Below, in pieces: positions 1-10,419 of a stretch of DNA of 64,000 bases. The notes beneath the pieces are model-generated. The model saw nothing but the letters and a program-made list of their open reading frames with translations, made no database searches and was not told the origin of the DNA. Position 1 is the first letter of the stretch. Each line of letters begins with the position of its first letter. The stretch is from Tetmemena sp. SeJ-2015 (lineage: Eukaryota > Ciliophora > Spirotrichea > Sporadotrichida > Oxytrichidae), in contig JAJKFJ010021190.1 in the NCBI GenBank assembly GCA_027382625.1, positions 1-64,000 on the forward strand, in the 5' to 3' direction. The translations under genes were made by a program, and so were the position numbers.

Positions 1-509
1 TTATTTAGTAATCATAAAATGATAAATTTATTATAATATTGTTTTTCAGTATAAATTTTTCTATTTCTTTCTTCATTAACGAGAAGAGAGTAAGAGACAT
101 CAAAATCTTTTGACTCTTCTCTTTTTAGTCATCATCAACTATTAAATATTGTAATTATACTCATAAATATTCTGCAAAGTTTAAAACATTTTTTATAATT
201 ACTGTTTTTTATTTATTGTTAAATAAAACATTTTTTTATTTTAAAAAACAAAACTTATTGATTCTCATTTAGATGCAAACATAATAAAAAAATATAAATT
301 GAATGATCTGATATAGGCGTAAATTTAAAACGAATAATTTCCTTAGTCTGCTTGTTTATTGGTATAAATTCTGATTTGCATTTTAAATAATTTATAATAA
401 ATTTTTTACATTTTAAATTTATAATTGATTGACTCGTTGAAGAAGGTGACCATTTTAGGTCCATTTGACATTTTAATTTCAACTAAAGTGATGCAGTGAG
501 CGTCCACCG
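1..509. other. AT-rich, no supported gene
   Basis: This stretch is AT-rich. I see no reading frame with coding character under either the standard or the ciliate code. The approach to position 510 becomes less AT-rich just before a plus-strand reading frame begins. Confidence 0.4.
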
Positions 510-809
510 ATGATTATTGCAATGAATAATCAAAATATCTCGCCTCTGTTCCCAACTGTATAGAGCAAGTATTCCAATCCTAGCACAGTCACAAGAGATG
601 TGTCTAAATTTAAGCAGTTATAAGCAGGTGTAGAACTTTGTATGTTGAGAATAAAATTATAAGATTGCCAGGCATTTTTAATGAACAAATCAGAATCATA
701 CGCCACAATTTTAAGTTTGTATGGGCGGATATTATAGCATGAATAGCATTAGATGATCAAGTAAATTCAAGCTTAATTAAAAAATGATTTAAAAGTTCCT
801 TGTAGCTGA
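510..809 (+). CDS. Uncharacterised plus-strand coding piece (ciliate code)
   Basis: An ATG at 510 opens 99 codons that end at TGA (807-809) if TAA and TAG are read as Gln. The protein begins MIIAMNNQNISPLFPTVQSK and has mixed, protein-like composition with several recoded Gln codons. I recognise no domain. A further open stretch at about 840-950 (containing SIMILFKKSILSAKVNR) and another at 1010-1135 (containing SCSEAFESLKLDN) lie downstream on the same strand in other frames. The TGA may therefore lie in an IES, and the real gene may run to about 2.1 kb. A chance open frame cannot be excluded, because only one stop codon exists in this code. Confidence 0.35.
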
Positions 810-1508
810 CAATAAATTAATACTTTTAATCATTTATCAATTTAAAAGAAAATGGGTTCTCAACTCTATAACAAAGCATTATGATTCTATTTAAGAAGTC
901 TATCCTAAGTGCAAAAGTTAATCGTTCTTCTTTTCTTTAGGAATGAATGATTTGATTTCTACAAAGGTAAGATAAGACAATTTCATATATTATAGAGAAA
1001 CATTAAAGCAAGGAATGGGAAATTTCAAAAGAATGAGAGTTGCTCAGAAGCATTTGAAAGTCTCAAGTTAGACAATAAAGTATACAGTTATTTAAAATTG
1101 AGAGAGGACTGATTGAGATTCTATATACAATCTAAGTTCAGTTGTGTATTTATGCCTGCTATGATAAACTTGTCTTTGTCTGTGTATTTGGATCTGTAAT
1201 TTTTAGATAATCTAATGCCATTCACCCTATAATGCTAATATTTTAATGTTTTGAGATATCAGATTCCTATACTCCTCTATTTCGAATTGTTCGATCAAAA
1301 AACGAGAAATAAATAAAGCCTGGAAGAGGAGAATCATCATACTATCGTATTACCGAAAATTCTTGCCAACAAGATAGCATTTTTATCTATTAATTAAGAC
1401 TAATAGAATTATTTTGTAAATAAAAGGTATCGACTCTTAAAGTTTCAAAGCTTATAAAATTAATGCTAAAGAAATTTTATTTTTAAGTTTAAAGTAATAG
1501 AAGGAGTG

Positions 1509-1808
1509 ATGTGTCTATTGAAAATAATTAGCTTAATTATTATGAAAATAGTTGATAGTTATTCCAGAGTTAGACTTCGTTATATGATTTCACAGATTGT
1601 GCAACACCATATAGTTTCATATGACGATAAGTTTTATTTTCAGCTAGGGAAATCTTTCTGGCCATATCTTTCTGTTGTCTGTTAAATCAAAGAAATACAA
1701 ACTATTCTTTTTTATTTTTAGTATAGAGAGTGGGATCCATCTCAAAGATTGCTTATCTGGTATCGATTGGTATTGTAATTATGTAATAGAAGGGTGAATG
1801 GATTATGA
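1509..1808 (+). CDS. Uncharacterised plus-strand coding piece
   Basis: Starting at ATG 1509, 99 codons stay open under the ciliate code until TGA at 1806-1808. The sequence includes DSYSRVRLRYMISQIVQHH and, near the end, EWDPSQRLLIWYRLVLQLCN. It is rich in Trp, Tyr, Arg and Leu, which is more protein-like than the flanking AT-rich DNA. No family was recognised. The next open piece (1798-2017) overlaps its 3' end in another frame. The two may belong to one gene joined across a short IES or a sequencing indel. Confidence 0.35.
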
Positions 1809-2017
1809 TGAAGCGCGAAGCAGCTAGAGAACAGTGGTTGCTCCAAACACTTTGATCACTCTAGTTCAGCAATCCCTCTCTCCTGATTTAGAGGGGGAAA
1901 ATATAATGGTTGTTGTCTAAATAGTCAAAGGTAAAGTGAATCAGATGAAAGACTATCGCACTAATTTATTTGGATGATGCCTCTGTGAGGATACTAAATT
2001 GTAGTTTGACCATCTGA
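1798..2017 (+). CDS. Possible OB-fold (SOSS-B/RPA-like) protein piece
   Basis: ATG at 1798 reads 59 codons to TGA 1975-1977. A one-base frame shift then continues from 1973 as DDASVRILNC to TGA 2015-2017. The segment SPDLEGENIMVVVQIVKGKV, followed by a short charged loop and DDASVRILNC, has the strand spacing of an OB-fold start like that of SOSS-B or RPA single-stranded-DNA-binding proteins (hydrophobic strand, V-x-G-x-V turn, then D-x-[ST]-A/G-x-[IV] strand). The shift falls beside a T run, so a homopolymer error is a simple explanation. The rest of the fold may be in a later piece near 2040-2120. The family call is weak and made by eye. Confidence 0.3.
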
Positions 2018-3429
2018 CATTCATATGTTTTGTTAATAAAGGTGGCACCTTGCATTTACCAAGTCTAACCTAGAGGATTTTGGTCATTTTTATGCTACAA
2101 AATCTAGAATGATTATTCTTATTTTGTGCTCGTTTTCATGAAGACAGAAGAGATTCAAAGTGAGAGCTGACTGGGGAGTCAGTATTTTCAAGTCCACATA
2201 TTCATAATCACAGTTCATATAAAACATATTGCAGACTTAAGAATGACTTTTAGGTCTGTTAGATATATTACACATGTGCTTTATTTATGCTCATAGGGTT
2301 TACTAATACATCTAAAAAATTAAAATAAACTTCCATCTTAACTTTAAAATTAATCGAGGAGTTAAATCCATGATTGATCATATAATAAATTTGATATTTA
2401 AAAGAATTATAAAATTGCAGATTGTTGCCATTCAACCTGCTGATTTCTTTTAAGACAATAATTTTTATCTAGACTATACATTCTATTAGATTTGAATAAT
2501 CATGCTAATTTTATAATTCTTTTAGTATTCTTTAATTTTTCTTAAAATTTAGGGTCTTCCCTCAAAATATTTTATATGTTTAAGAGGGTGAAAAATTATT
2601 TTTAATTTTACAATACTTATCTTTTGGATTCCTTTAATTTATTTACATTTGACTATTTAAATTGAAAACAAATTAACAAAGTATTTATTGCTGTGATTAT
2701 TTCTAGTTCACCTTCAAATAAATCTTTATTATAATTTTCATATATATAAGTTTGTTCATAAAATTATTATGCTTTTTGTTATATTTTTAGCTGTTAAATT
2801 GCCTACATTTTTAAGATCAAATTATTGATACTAATAACAATAATAACTTAAATACATTGAGAGATTAATTATTTTAATAAATTTAACAAATTTAATTACT
2901 GTTAAATAATTAGCTATTATATAATTTTTAATATGTTAAAGATGCATCAGACTATTATTAGTTAAAAGCTCCTACAATACTTAAGTAGGCTTATGGGGAA
3001 TAATAAATTATAAATTTATTATTATAAAATGCATTAATTGGTAAAAATATTTATAAAGTTTATTTTAAAGAAAAAATAACAAAAAATGTATATTTATTGC
3101 TATTAATTTTATAATTTTAGCTCTATTTTATTCATGTGGTGGTTGTCGTTTATAAAAATAATTTAACTTTATTTATAAGTTTTTTATGTATAAAATTTAA
3201 TAAAATATCATTTTAAGATTATAGTTGGGAATTAAATTGAAAACAATAAATGATAAAATAATAAATGAGTAACTTCTGGCCAGTTTAAATGTTAGATTTA
3301 CCTCATGATCTGTAACCTGTTTGATAGCCAATTTTTTAAAAAAATGAGTTTCTTTTATAATCATCTTCATATAACACCTACAATGAGATATTATTTGCGA
3401 ATCATAATCTTTTTCTTAAGTTGTTCGCT
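2018..3429. other. AT-rich, no convincing gene
   Basis: Mostly AT-rich sequence. A short open piece at about 2038-2120 (KGGTLHLPSLTQRILV) could be the end of the plus-strand gene upstream. From about 2200 onward I see no supported coding sequence. Confidence 0.3.
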
Positions 3430-6400
3430 TATAAATTTAAAAGGGAGCCCCTCCAAAAAAGTTACCAAAATATAAAAAATTTTTAAAAATTCAGGGTTTA
3501 AATTTGAATGGGTTATTAATAATCATTTAAATTGTCCATACTTCAGCAGATAATTTCTTTTTAATTAGGGGTAAATACAAATCATATGAGAGAAAATATT
3601 TACAAATACGGGTTTTCTTTTCAGTCTCTATTTAAAAGAATTTTTTTATTTTTGGACCTTCTTAGTTTTCCCCTCTCTTTAACTGGATTTAATTTTTTTA
3701 TTTTTTTTGGGATATTTTCCTTTTTTAACTCATTTTTTTTTTAAAATTTAATCCTTCACTTTGATCATTAGTCCTCTTTAAATTGAGTAATGGTTTATCT
3801 TACTTCAGTTTATTGGGAAGAGAATCTTCTCTTTACAAATTCTTTTTCTTTTATGAAAATTTTAAAAGGGAGTCTTTTATTTTAAAAAAGCCCCTTTGAA
3901 AGATTTAAAAAGGGAATTTAACCTAAAATAATTGCTCCGGGGGGCAATTAAGTCCCTAATTTAAAATAAAATGATCCTTTAAGGGCCTTTTTTTGTTCCC
4001 AATATGTTAAAAATTCAAAATTTTCTTAGCCCCTTTAATTAATGGGTTTTAAATAAAAAAGGTCTGCTTATTAAATTTAAAAAAAATTTAAACCATTTTT
4101 AAAGTTAAAAATTAAAAAATTTTAATTCTTTTTTTTGGATCATCTATTCTTGCCAAAATATATTAAGATAATTCTATTTTTCAATAAACTCATTAATAAA
4201 AATCCTAGTTAAAATTTTGTCCAGAAATACACAACTGCTGGGCCAGAATTAACGTGAAAAAAGTTCGTTTAAGTATTGCAAGGGTTATTTATTTGCGAAG
4301 TTAGAGTTGCAAAGTTGTCATATTGACTATATAAAGTGTTTCCCCACACAGAATAAAATGTCATAAGTTAACTTGGGTCACTCAAAACCACATTTGATAT
4401 TTATTCTGTCACTATATTACTAAATACTATACTTGGATCGTTGTTCACTAATGAGACCCAATTTACAAAGGTGCAAGTTTAAACTTAATAAATAAAGACT
4501 GAAAATTTAAAGCTATTATAATTTGTACCAAAATTATTAAATTTAACAAAATTCCATGTTCTTCTTTAAATTAAAAAATTTTAAAAAAACAAAACAAAAA
4601 TTTTTTTAAGAAAAAAGAAAAAAGCAACAGAAAAATTTATTAGATAATTTAAATTTTAAATTGAAACAAAAAGACTTTATTTAAATTTGGAAATTTGGCT
4701 TTTTAAGGAAAAAATTTAAATTTTTTTAAAAACAAATTTAAAAATTTTGGGTTTTTTTATTTGGTTTAAAAAATTAGGTTATTAGGAAAAATTAAAAAAA
4801 AAGTTTGGAAATTTTTAAATTTTAAATTTTAAATCCCCTTTATCCGTCTTTTTAATTTTAAAAAGGGAAAAAAAACCCAAAAGGAAAAACTTAATTTTAA
4901 AATCTTTTTTTTTTTTCACTTTCATCAAATTTTTTCAAAAATTTTCCGATTTATATTTTGGGCCAAAATCAAATTTTATTGAAAATACTTTTTGTTGGAA
5001 ATTAAATTTAAATTTTTAACCCAAGGGTTTTTTAAAATGGGCAAATTCAAAATTGGGAAGGGGGGTGATAATTTTTAAAGTGCTAAAAAAAAGTATTCCT
5101 TTTGAAATGTAAAAACCAAAGGGATTATTATAGGGATTTTCCCACATAAAAGGATTTTAAATTTATTACGAAAAAATATAATAGGAGTGCGTCATACCAA
5201 ATAGAAAATATGTAAACTAAATTAAAATTTATGAAAATGTTTTAATCTTTTAGTGTATTTTAGTTGCCAAAGTTTGTATTACAACAAAAGTTTTTTTAAG
5301 TGAAAAATATATTTATAATGAAGATATATTCAGAGAAAAGAGAAATTAAAAAATTCTTGAACTCTCTCGTCGAAATTTAATGAGTATTAATTTTTAAAAA
5401 ATTTACAAAAAATATGTTTTAAAAGGGAAAATTTTTTAAAATTTAAACAAAATATTTTAAATTTTTTCGTCCCTTTAAAAATTAAAAAAGCGGAAATTTT
5501 GGGGAAATTTTAAAGGGGAAATTTAAACAGTGGAAGATTATCTAAGATTTGCATCTAAAGAATTCTTATTTTTGTATCAATAACTAAAAGGAAAAATTTA
5601 AATAAATTTTTAAAAAAAAAAAACAAAAAATTTTTTTAAATTTAAAAATTTTTAAATGTTTGGAAAACAAAAAAAATAAAATTATTAAAATTTTTGAGGT
5701 TTTAAATTTGATTTTTTTTTAAATAAAGCTGAAAAATTGCTGAATAATTTTCTAAAAAAAGCATGGTAAATTAAAAAAATCTTTTTATATTTATAAAGGA
5801 TCTTATAATATTTTTATATTAAATAAGAAAGGTTAAATTTAATTTATTGAATATCTCCTCATTTGTCTATGATTTAAAGTGAAAATTCATTTTTAGAGGA
5901 AGCATAACTGCTCATCAGAAGAGTGACTACAAATATTTTCATCATTTATATTCTATTAATAAATAAAATATATTAAAAAATTTATGCGAAGTTTTAGAAA
6001 TCATTGGGGTTTAAATTAAAAGCAAAATTTTTGTCAAATAGGAACCCCTTTGGCCCCAAAATGGGATATTTCAGCATATGATGAGAAATAAGCTGTGCTT
6101 GTAGACTGAAAATTTTAATTTTTTTTTAGATAAAAATTTATTTAAAAAATATTAAATTAATTATTTGACAATTTCAAAAACAAATGAAAATAGCTAAGGA
6201 CACTCATACTTGCTGAATAGTTTTTAAATGTGCCTTTACGGATTTGGGCAAATTTTGATTTTTTTCCAGAAGCGGCCCTTGGGTCGTTTTTAGTGTCTAT
6301 GTCCCTTTGTCTCTGAAATTTAAAATTTTTCTATCAAAATTGTTGATTATTTTAGGTAAAGACTTACCTTTTTTAAGACTGAACTTTCCTTTCTCTTTTT

Positions 6401-6720
6401 CTCTTAGCTCAAAGAAAAGCGAGTTGAATTTCTCATATCCAAGGTTCAGTAATGACTTCCTGCGCTCTCAAATTTTTCTAAAATCAGAATTTTGTTGCAA
6501 ATTTTACATTTATTAGAAAATTAGCCCCCCGCTAAACTTATAAAAAATCGAAAAAAATAATTTTTGAGAATAAAGTTTTCTTACTTTAAGTTTTGGGGAA
6601 AATTTTTTGGGAATTGGGGAAAATTTTTTTTAAAAACCAAAATTTTGAGAAATTTTTTTTTGAAATAAATTAATTTAAAATTTTTTAAAAAATTTTCTGT
6701 TTTTTTCTCCCAATAAAAAT
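3430..6720. other. Homopolymer-rich, probably low-quality assembly
   Basis: This 3.3-kb stretch is unlike the rest of the window: dense runs of A, T, G and C (for example near 4560-5100 and 5400-5760), with many near-repeats of the type TTTTAAAA/GGGG/CCCC. No gene or IES structure can be read. It looks like consensus from noisy, low-coverage reads rather than a biological feature. No coding call is made here. Confidence 0.5.
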
Positions 6721-6910
6721 GTATTTTTAAGCAATCTATCATTAAAACATCTATTTTGTATCTTTCCTATAATAAAACTATTTAATTTAACAATCTTAAT
6801 TCAAATATACCGAAAAGAAAATGGAAAAATATAAGTTAAAAGTAGGGTTATTGAAGCTATTATTTTTGGAAAGATAATAAAAATTGCAAATTTTATTTAA
6901 AACATATAAT

Positions 6911-6977
6911 TATAGGTCGAATATGAAAAGGTGATCGAGGGTAAGAACAAAATTGATCTCTAGGGAGGGGAAGGAAG
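6911..6977 (+). repeat. Inverted repeat, left arm (14-3-3-like unit)
   Basis: This 67-bp arm begins TATAGGTCGAATATGA. It matches the reverse complement of 7474-7540 with about four mismatches, all towards its outer and middle part. The pair encloses the truncated 14-3-3-like reading frame. Confidence 0.8.
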
Positions 6978-6999
6978 TGTAAGTTAGAGCTTTAATATA

Positions 7000-7409
7000 T
7001 TATGAGTGATTATATATGTCTGTTTAATTTAAATAATGGAACATGTCAACCTCTCTTGAACTGTCTCGACAGCGTATCTATAGTAGTCACCAGCCATGTT
7101 AAGGAAGAAAACCTGACACACTTAGTTTTAGCCTCCTGTAGTATTTGCCTTCTTGCCCTAGTTTGTTTCCATATCTTGAATATCTTCATCTCTCTTGAAA
7201 TAGGTTTCAAGTGCTTTCAATGAGTCTAATTTATCTGCTTCAAAGTTTAGGATTCTGTTGCGCTGATCAGGTTATTAAATCCAACACTCAAGAGATTTGT
7301 CTTCTTCTTCAAGGAAGAGTTTGTTTAAAGTTGTCTTGAGACTGTTGTACATGTCATCGAATCTCTCAGCCTGCTCAGTAACTTTGACCTTGGAGGTCTT
7401 CTCTTTCAT
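7000..7409 (-). pseudogene. Truncated 14-3-3-like gene between inverted repeats
   Basis: Minus-strand frame from ATG 7407-7409, open for about 135 codons with TAA/TAG as Gln. Residues 12-20 read EQAERFDDM, the helix-1 signature of 14-3-3 phosphoserine-binding adaptors. Residues 101-112 read FFLNMAGDYYRY, matching the family's VFYLKMKGDYYRY helix, where the Arg-Tyr pair helps bind phosphopeptide. The middle is about 15-20 residues shorter and more divergent than a normal 14-3-3. Everything after this helix (nearly half of a usual 245-residue protein) is missing: the frame runs out into the left repeat. No IES is seen in the coding part. It could be a gene fragment captured by an element, or MDSs of a scrambled gene whose remainder lies elsewhere. 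Recognition of the family is fairly secure; function is doubtful. Confidence 0.6.
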
Positions 7410-7473
7410 CTTAGATTCTATTTGTGTCTAAATTCAAAAATTAATTAATTTAAATAAGCCCTTTTACTAGCCT

Positions 7474-7540
7474 CTTCCTTCCCCTCCCTAGAGATCAATT
7501 TTGTACTTACCCTCGATCAACAATTCATATTCGACCTATA
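7474..7540 (-). repeat. Inverted repeat, right arm (14-3-3-like unit)
   Basis: Reverse-complement partner of 6911-6977. It lies about 65 bp upstream of the 14-3-3-like ATG, so it would hold any promoter of that frame. The shared block includes GATCGAGGGTAAG and AAAATTGATCTCTAGGGAGG. Confidence 0.8.
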
Positions 7541-7884
7541 TTGAGCCCTTGAATCGAAGGCCATATAACTTAATTTGTGTGAAGATAGAGAAAAACTTAA
7601 ATTTATACCTTGAGAGAATTACATAAGAACGAAATTGCTCTTTATCATAGATAATTATGATAAGAAGCTTTGTTAATTAAATAAATACTTTTTTCTCATT
7701 AGATTTTTCATATAACTTCTTTAAAGATAGATGTGCGAAATATAAGGATTTCTGTAAGGATTCAGAATCAAAATTATTATTTAAATGTTGGAGAAAAGTT
7801 ATAATAAATTTGCCAATATAAATTTCATAATTAAAAAAAATTTGGCTAATATTTATTAGGCCCTGTAATAATATAATATTTTTA

Positions 7885-8778
7885 AAATTTAGAATTGATT
7901 TTTAAAATTATAAATAAAGTAATTAATTCGTTGGGGTGCGTTATATTCCCCCCGCCAAATTTTAAAAAAATTTAGAGATGTTATTGAAGTATTAGGTGTA
8001 ACAGAATGTGGTTTAATTTTAAAAGTCCTGACCACCTGACCACTGGTCAGAATGTCCGAAGTGAAAGGAAAGTTGGTCAGATTATATTCCCAGCCCATGT
8101 CCATATATCCACCATTGCAACCGTAGTGATAGAAGTCTCTTCCATCTCCCCATGTCTCCTGCCCTCTGCGGTCTGTCCCCCTCCCCTGTGCTGTAGATGT
8201 CTGTGCCCAAGGTGTGCCCCATGTTGAGCCGGGAGGTACCCCCCCGGAGGGGGGGTTGAACCCCGCTGGTGACCTCCCCCACCCGTACTCTGACAGTCAC
8301 AGTAGTACTCCCTCCTCTCTCACTGCCCTATCCTTAACACTGTTTCACTCTCAGCTCTCTGACGGCCCTCACAGTAGACTCCGGCATACACAGACACACA
8401 GCCTCCGGTCACCAGCGGGGTTCGAACTCCCGGCTCAACATGGGGCACACCTTGGGCACAGACATCTACAGCACAGGGGAGGGGGACAGACCGCAGAGGG
8501 CAGGAGACATGGGGAGATGGAAGAGACTTCTATCACTACGGTTGCAATGGGGATTAATATGGCATGGGCTGGGGTTATTAAACACCCAAATTTTCTTTCA
8601 CTTCTTACAATTGACCGTGGTCAGGTGGTCAGGACTTTTAAAATTAAACCACATTCTGTTACACTCTAATACTTCAATAGACATCTCTAAAAAATTTTTA
8701 AAATCAAGAGGGGGGAATATAACGCACCCCAACGAATTAATTACTTTATTTATAATTTTAAAAATCAATTCTAAATTT
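7885..8778. mobile_element. GC-rich palindromic element with long inverted arms
   Basis: Left arm 7885-8274 and right arm 8407-8778 are reverse complements of each other over about 370-390 bp. The outer and inner parts are close to identical; the middle is more diverged. They flank a 132-bp spacer. Outer ends read AAATTTAGAATTG and its complement. The interior is far richer in G+C than its surroundings. The arms differ by a GC-palindromic insertion in the left arm (about 8236-8260), replacing a TTCGAA in the right arm. Possible flank duplication ATAATAT lies near both ends (about 7873-7879 and 8779-8785) but is not immediately adjacent on the left. Reading frames on both strands here are by-products of the palindrome. 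A foldback transposon or MITE is the likeliest identity. Confidence 0.75.
8416..8432 (+). other. tRNA T-arm-like hairpin / B-box
   Basis: CGGGG-TTCGAAC-TCCCG folds as a 5-bp stem with a 7-nt loop having the TTCGA core of a tRNA T-loop, which is also the RNA polymerase III B-box. I could not fit a D-arm, anticodon arm or matching acceptor stem around it, so no tRNA gene is called. It suggests the palindromic element may be tRNA-derived. Confidence 0.4.
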
Positions 8779-10419
8779 ATAATATCCGTTCAGCCAAAAT
8801 TTTACATTACTGGCTAGTAAGCCAACTTTTGTTCAAAGTAACCACTGTTTTAAGTCTTTACTGACTTTAAGAAAGGTAGATGAAAATCCATATAAAATAA
8901 TCCATCTAAAATCGTATCTGTTTCGAGAACGTTCCCTATAATTGTGAGAATAAATCAATAATTACCTTTTTGAAATTTTTCGAGCAATACTTGACCCTCA
9001 AGGAGCGCTTACAGCACCAAGTCTTAGAATAGAAAAAAAGAGCTTCGTCCAGGCTTTACAGAAGCAAATTGATAAGATTTTATTTAAAATTGGGCTGAAA
9101 GTATAAATTATAAAGAATAAATCTCGAAGATTTTAATATAAATATTGAGAAATATTTTTCCTCATTTTATGTATAAAAAATATATAAAAATCCGTTTTTG
9201 GTTAAATAAAAAATGATTTCTGCACTTAAAACTGTGTTTAAATTAAATATAAACTGAAAGGCTTTATTCTAAACTGTAAGAGAATATGTTCCTGGATTAA
9301 AATAGGATTAATTTCCCAAAAAGAAAATAAGAGGGATAGTTGAGCCCCAAATATTGAACTTGCTTCTTACTAAACATCCCCAAACATAATAATATATAGA
9401 TACGAATTTAATTTATAAAAATATGCTGCAGGATATGGTTAATTTTAATTTTTAATTTATTGAATAAAGGGATTTAAATCTTTTAAATTTAAATAAATAA
9501 AATATTAATAAGAGAATTCTCAAATAATTTCCATTATGAGTGAAATATGAATAGTTTAATAAAGGTTGAAAGAAATAAATACAAAATGAAGGAAATTTGT
9601 TCACATTACAGCTGATGTGGGCAAATTATCGAATAAAAACTGAGCTATTTAACTCTGTAGTTAAAGTAAATTTATTGGCTTTTACTATAATCTCATGCAA
9701 TAGGAAAATGGTGTCCTCATTCAAACTGTTATTTATATGAGGAAACCAGAGTAAATTTGATATTTTTTAGAACAAATTTGGAATATTTACTCTTATATTG
9801 CTTTTTTAAGCTGGTTATTTAAATTTATATTCTCTATTTTCTTTTGTGGAAGGGTCCAAGCTATCTTTTGAAGTCAGCGCACTTTCGTATTTGAGCTACA
9901 CCATAATTTGTTTCAAATAAACTAAATATCTTAATAATAAATAAGCAAAAACTTATTTAAATTAGTCTGTATTTTATTCTCTCAACCTCGAATAAACTAT
10001 TCTATTTCACTCATTATATAAATAATGTTGCGAATTTTCGATTATATTAGATATAGATATCATTAAAATTGTGATATTTTTTCTTTAAAAATAATTTTTT
10101 TAAAAAATTAAATTCAGATTTTTAAATTGAAATTCTGCCTGCTATTTTGGATAATCCATAATAATTTAAGCTTAAATATTATAGATAATTAAGAAATAAT
10201 TGCAGCTTAATATTTTATATAATTTTTATAGTATTTAATATAAGATTTTATTTTTATAAAATTTGAATTAAGAACGACTTAATTTATTTAAAGAAATTTA
10301 AAAACCAATTAACTACCTAATGAATCAAGAGATGCACTAATCCCAGTGACATTATAGTAAACTACTATTTTTAAGTGAATAAAAGTATTTTAATGTTTAT
10401 AATTTAAGGCTCTGACAAC
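8779..10419. other. AT-rich; one weak plus-strand coding piece
   Basis: Mostly uninformative AT-rich DNA. At about 8970-9150 a plus-strand frame reads through IFRAILDPQGALTAPSLRIE and KKSFVQALQKQIDKILFKIG, which is protein-like but unrecognised. Nothing else is supported. Confidence 0.25.

Noticed and set aside
255..482. 75-codon minus-strand frame
   Set aside because: Biased Lys/Ile/Ser composition expected of AT-rich DNA; no paralog or motif.
8340..8440. tRNA gene on the plus strand
   Set aside because: Only a T-arm can be folded; no acceptor, D-arm or anticodon arm fits.
8006..8817. Several overlapping frames rich in Pro, Arg and Gly
   Set aside because: They are produced by the GC-rich palindrome; the same peptides recur on both strands because the arms are inverted copies.
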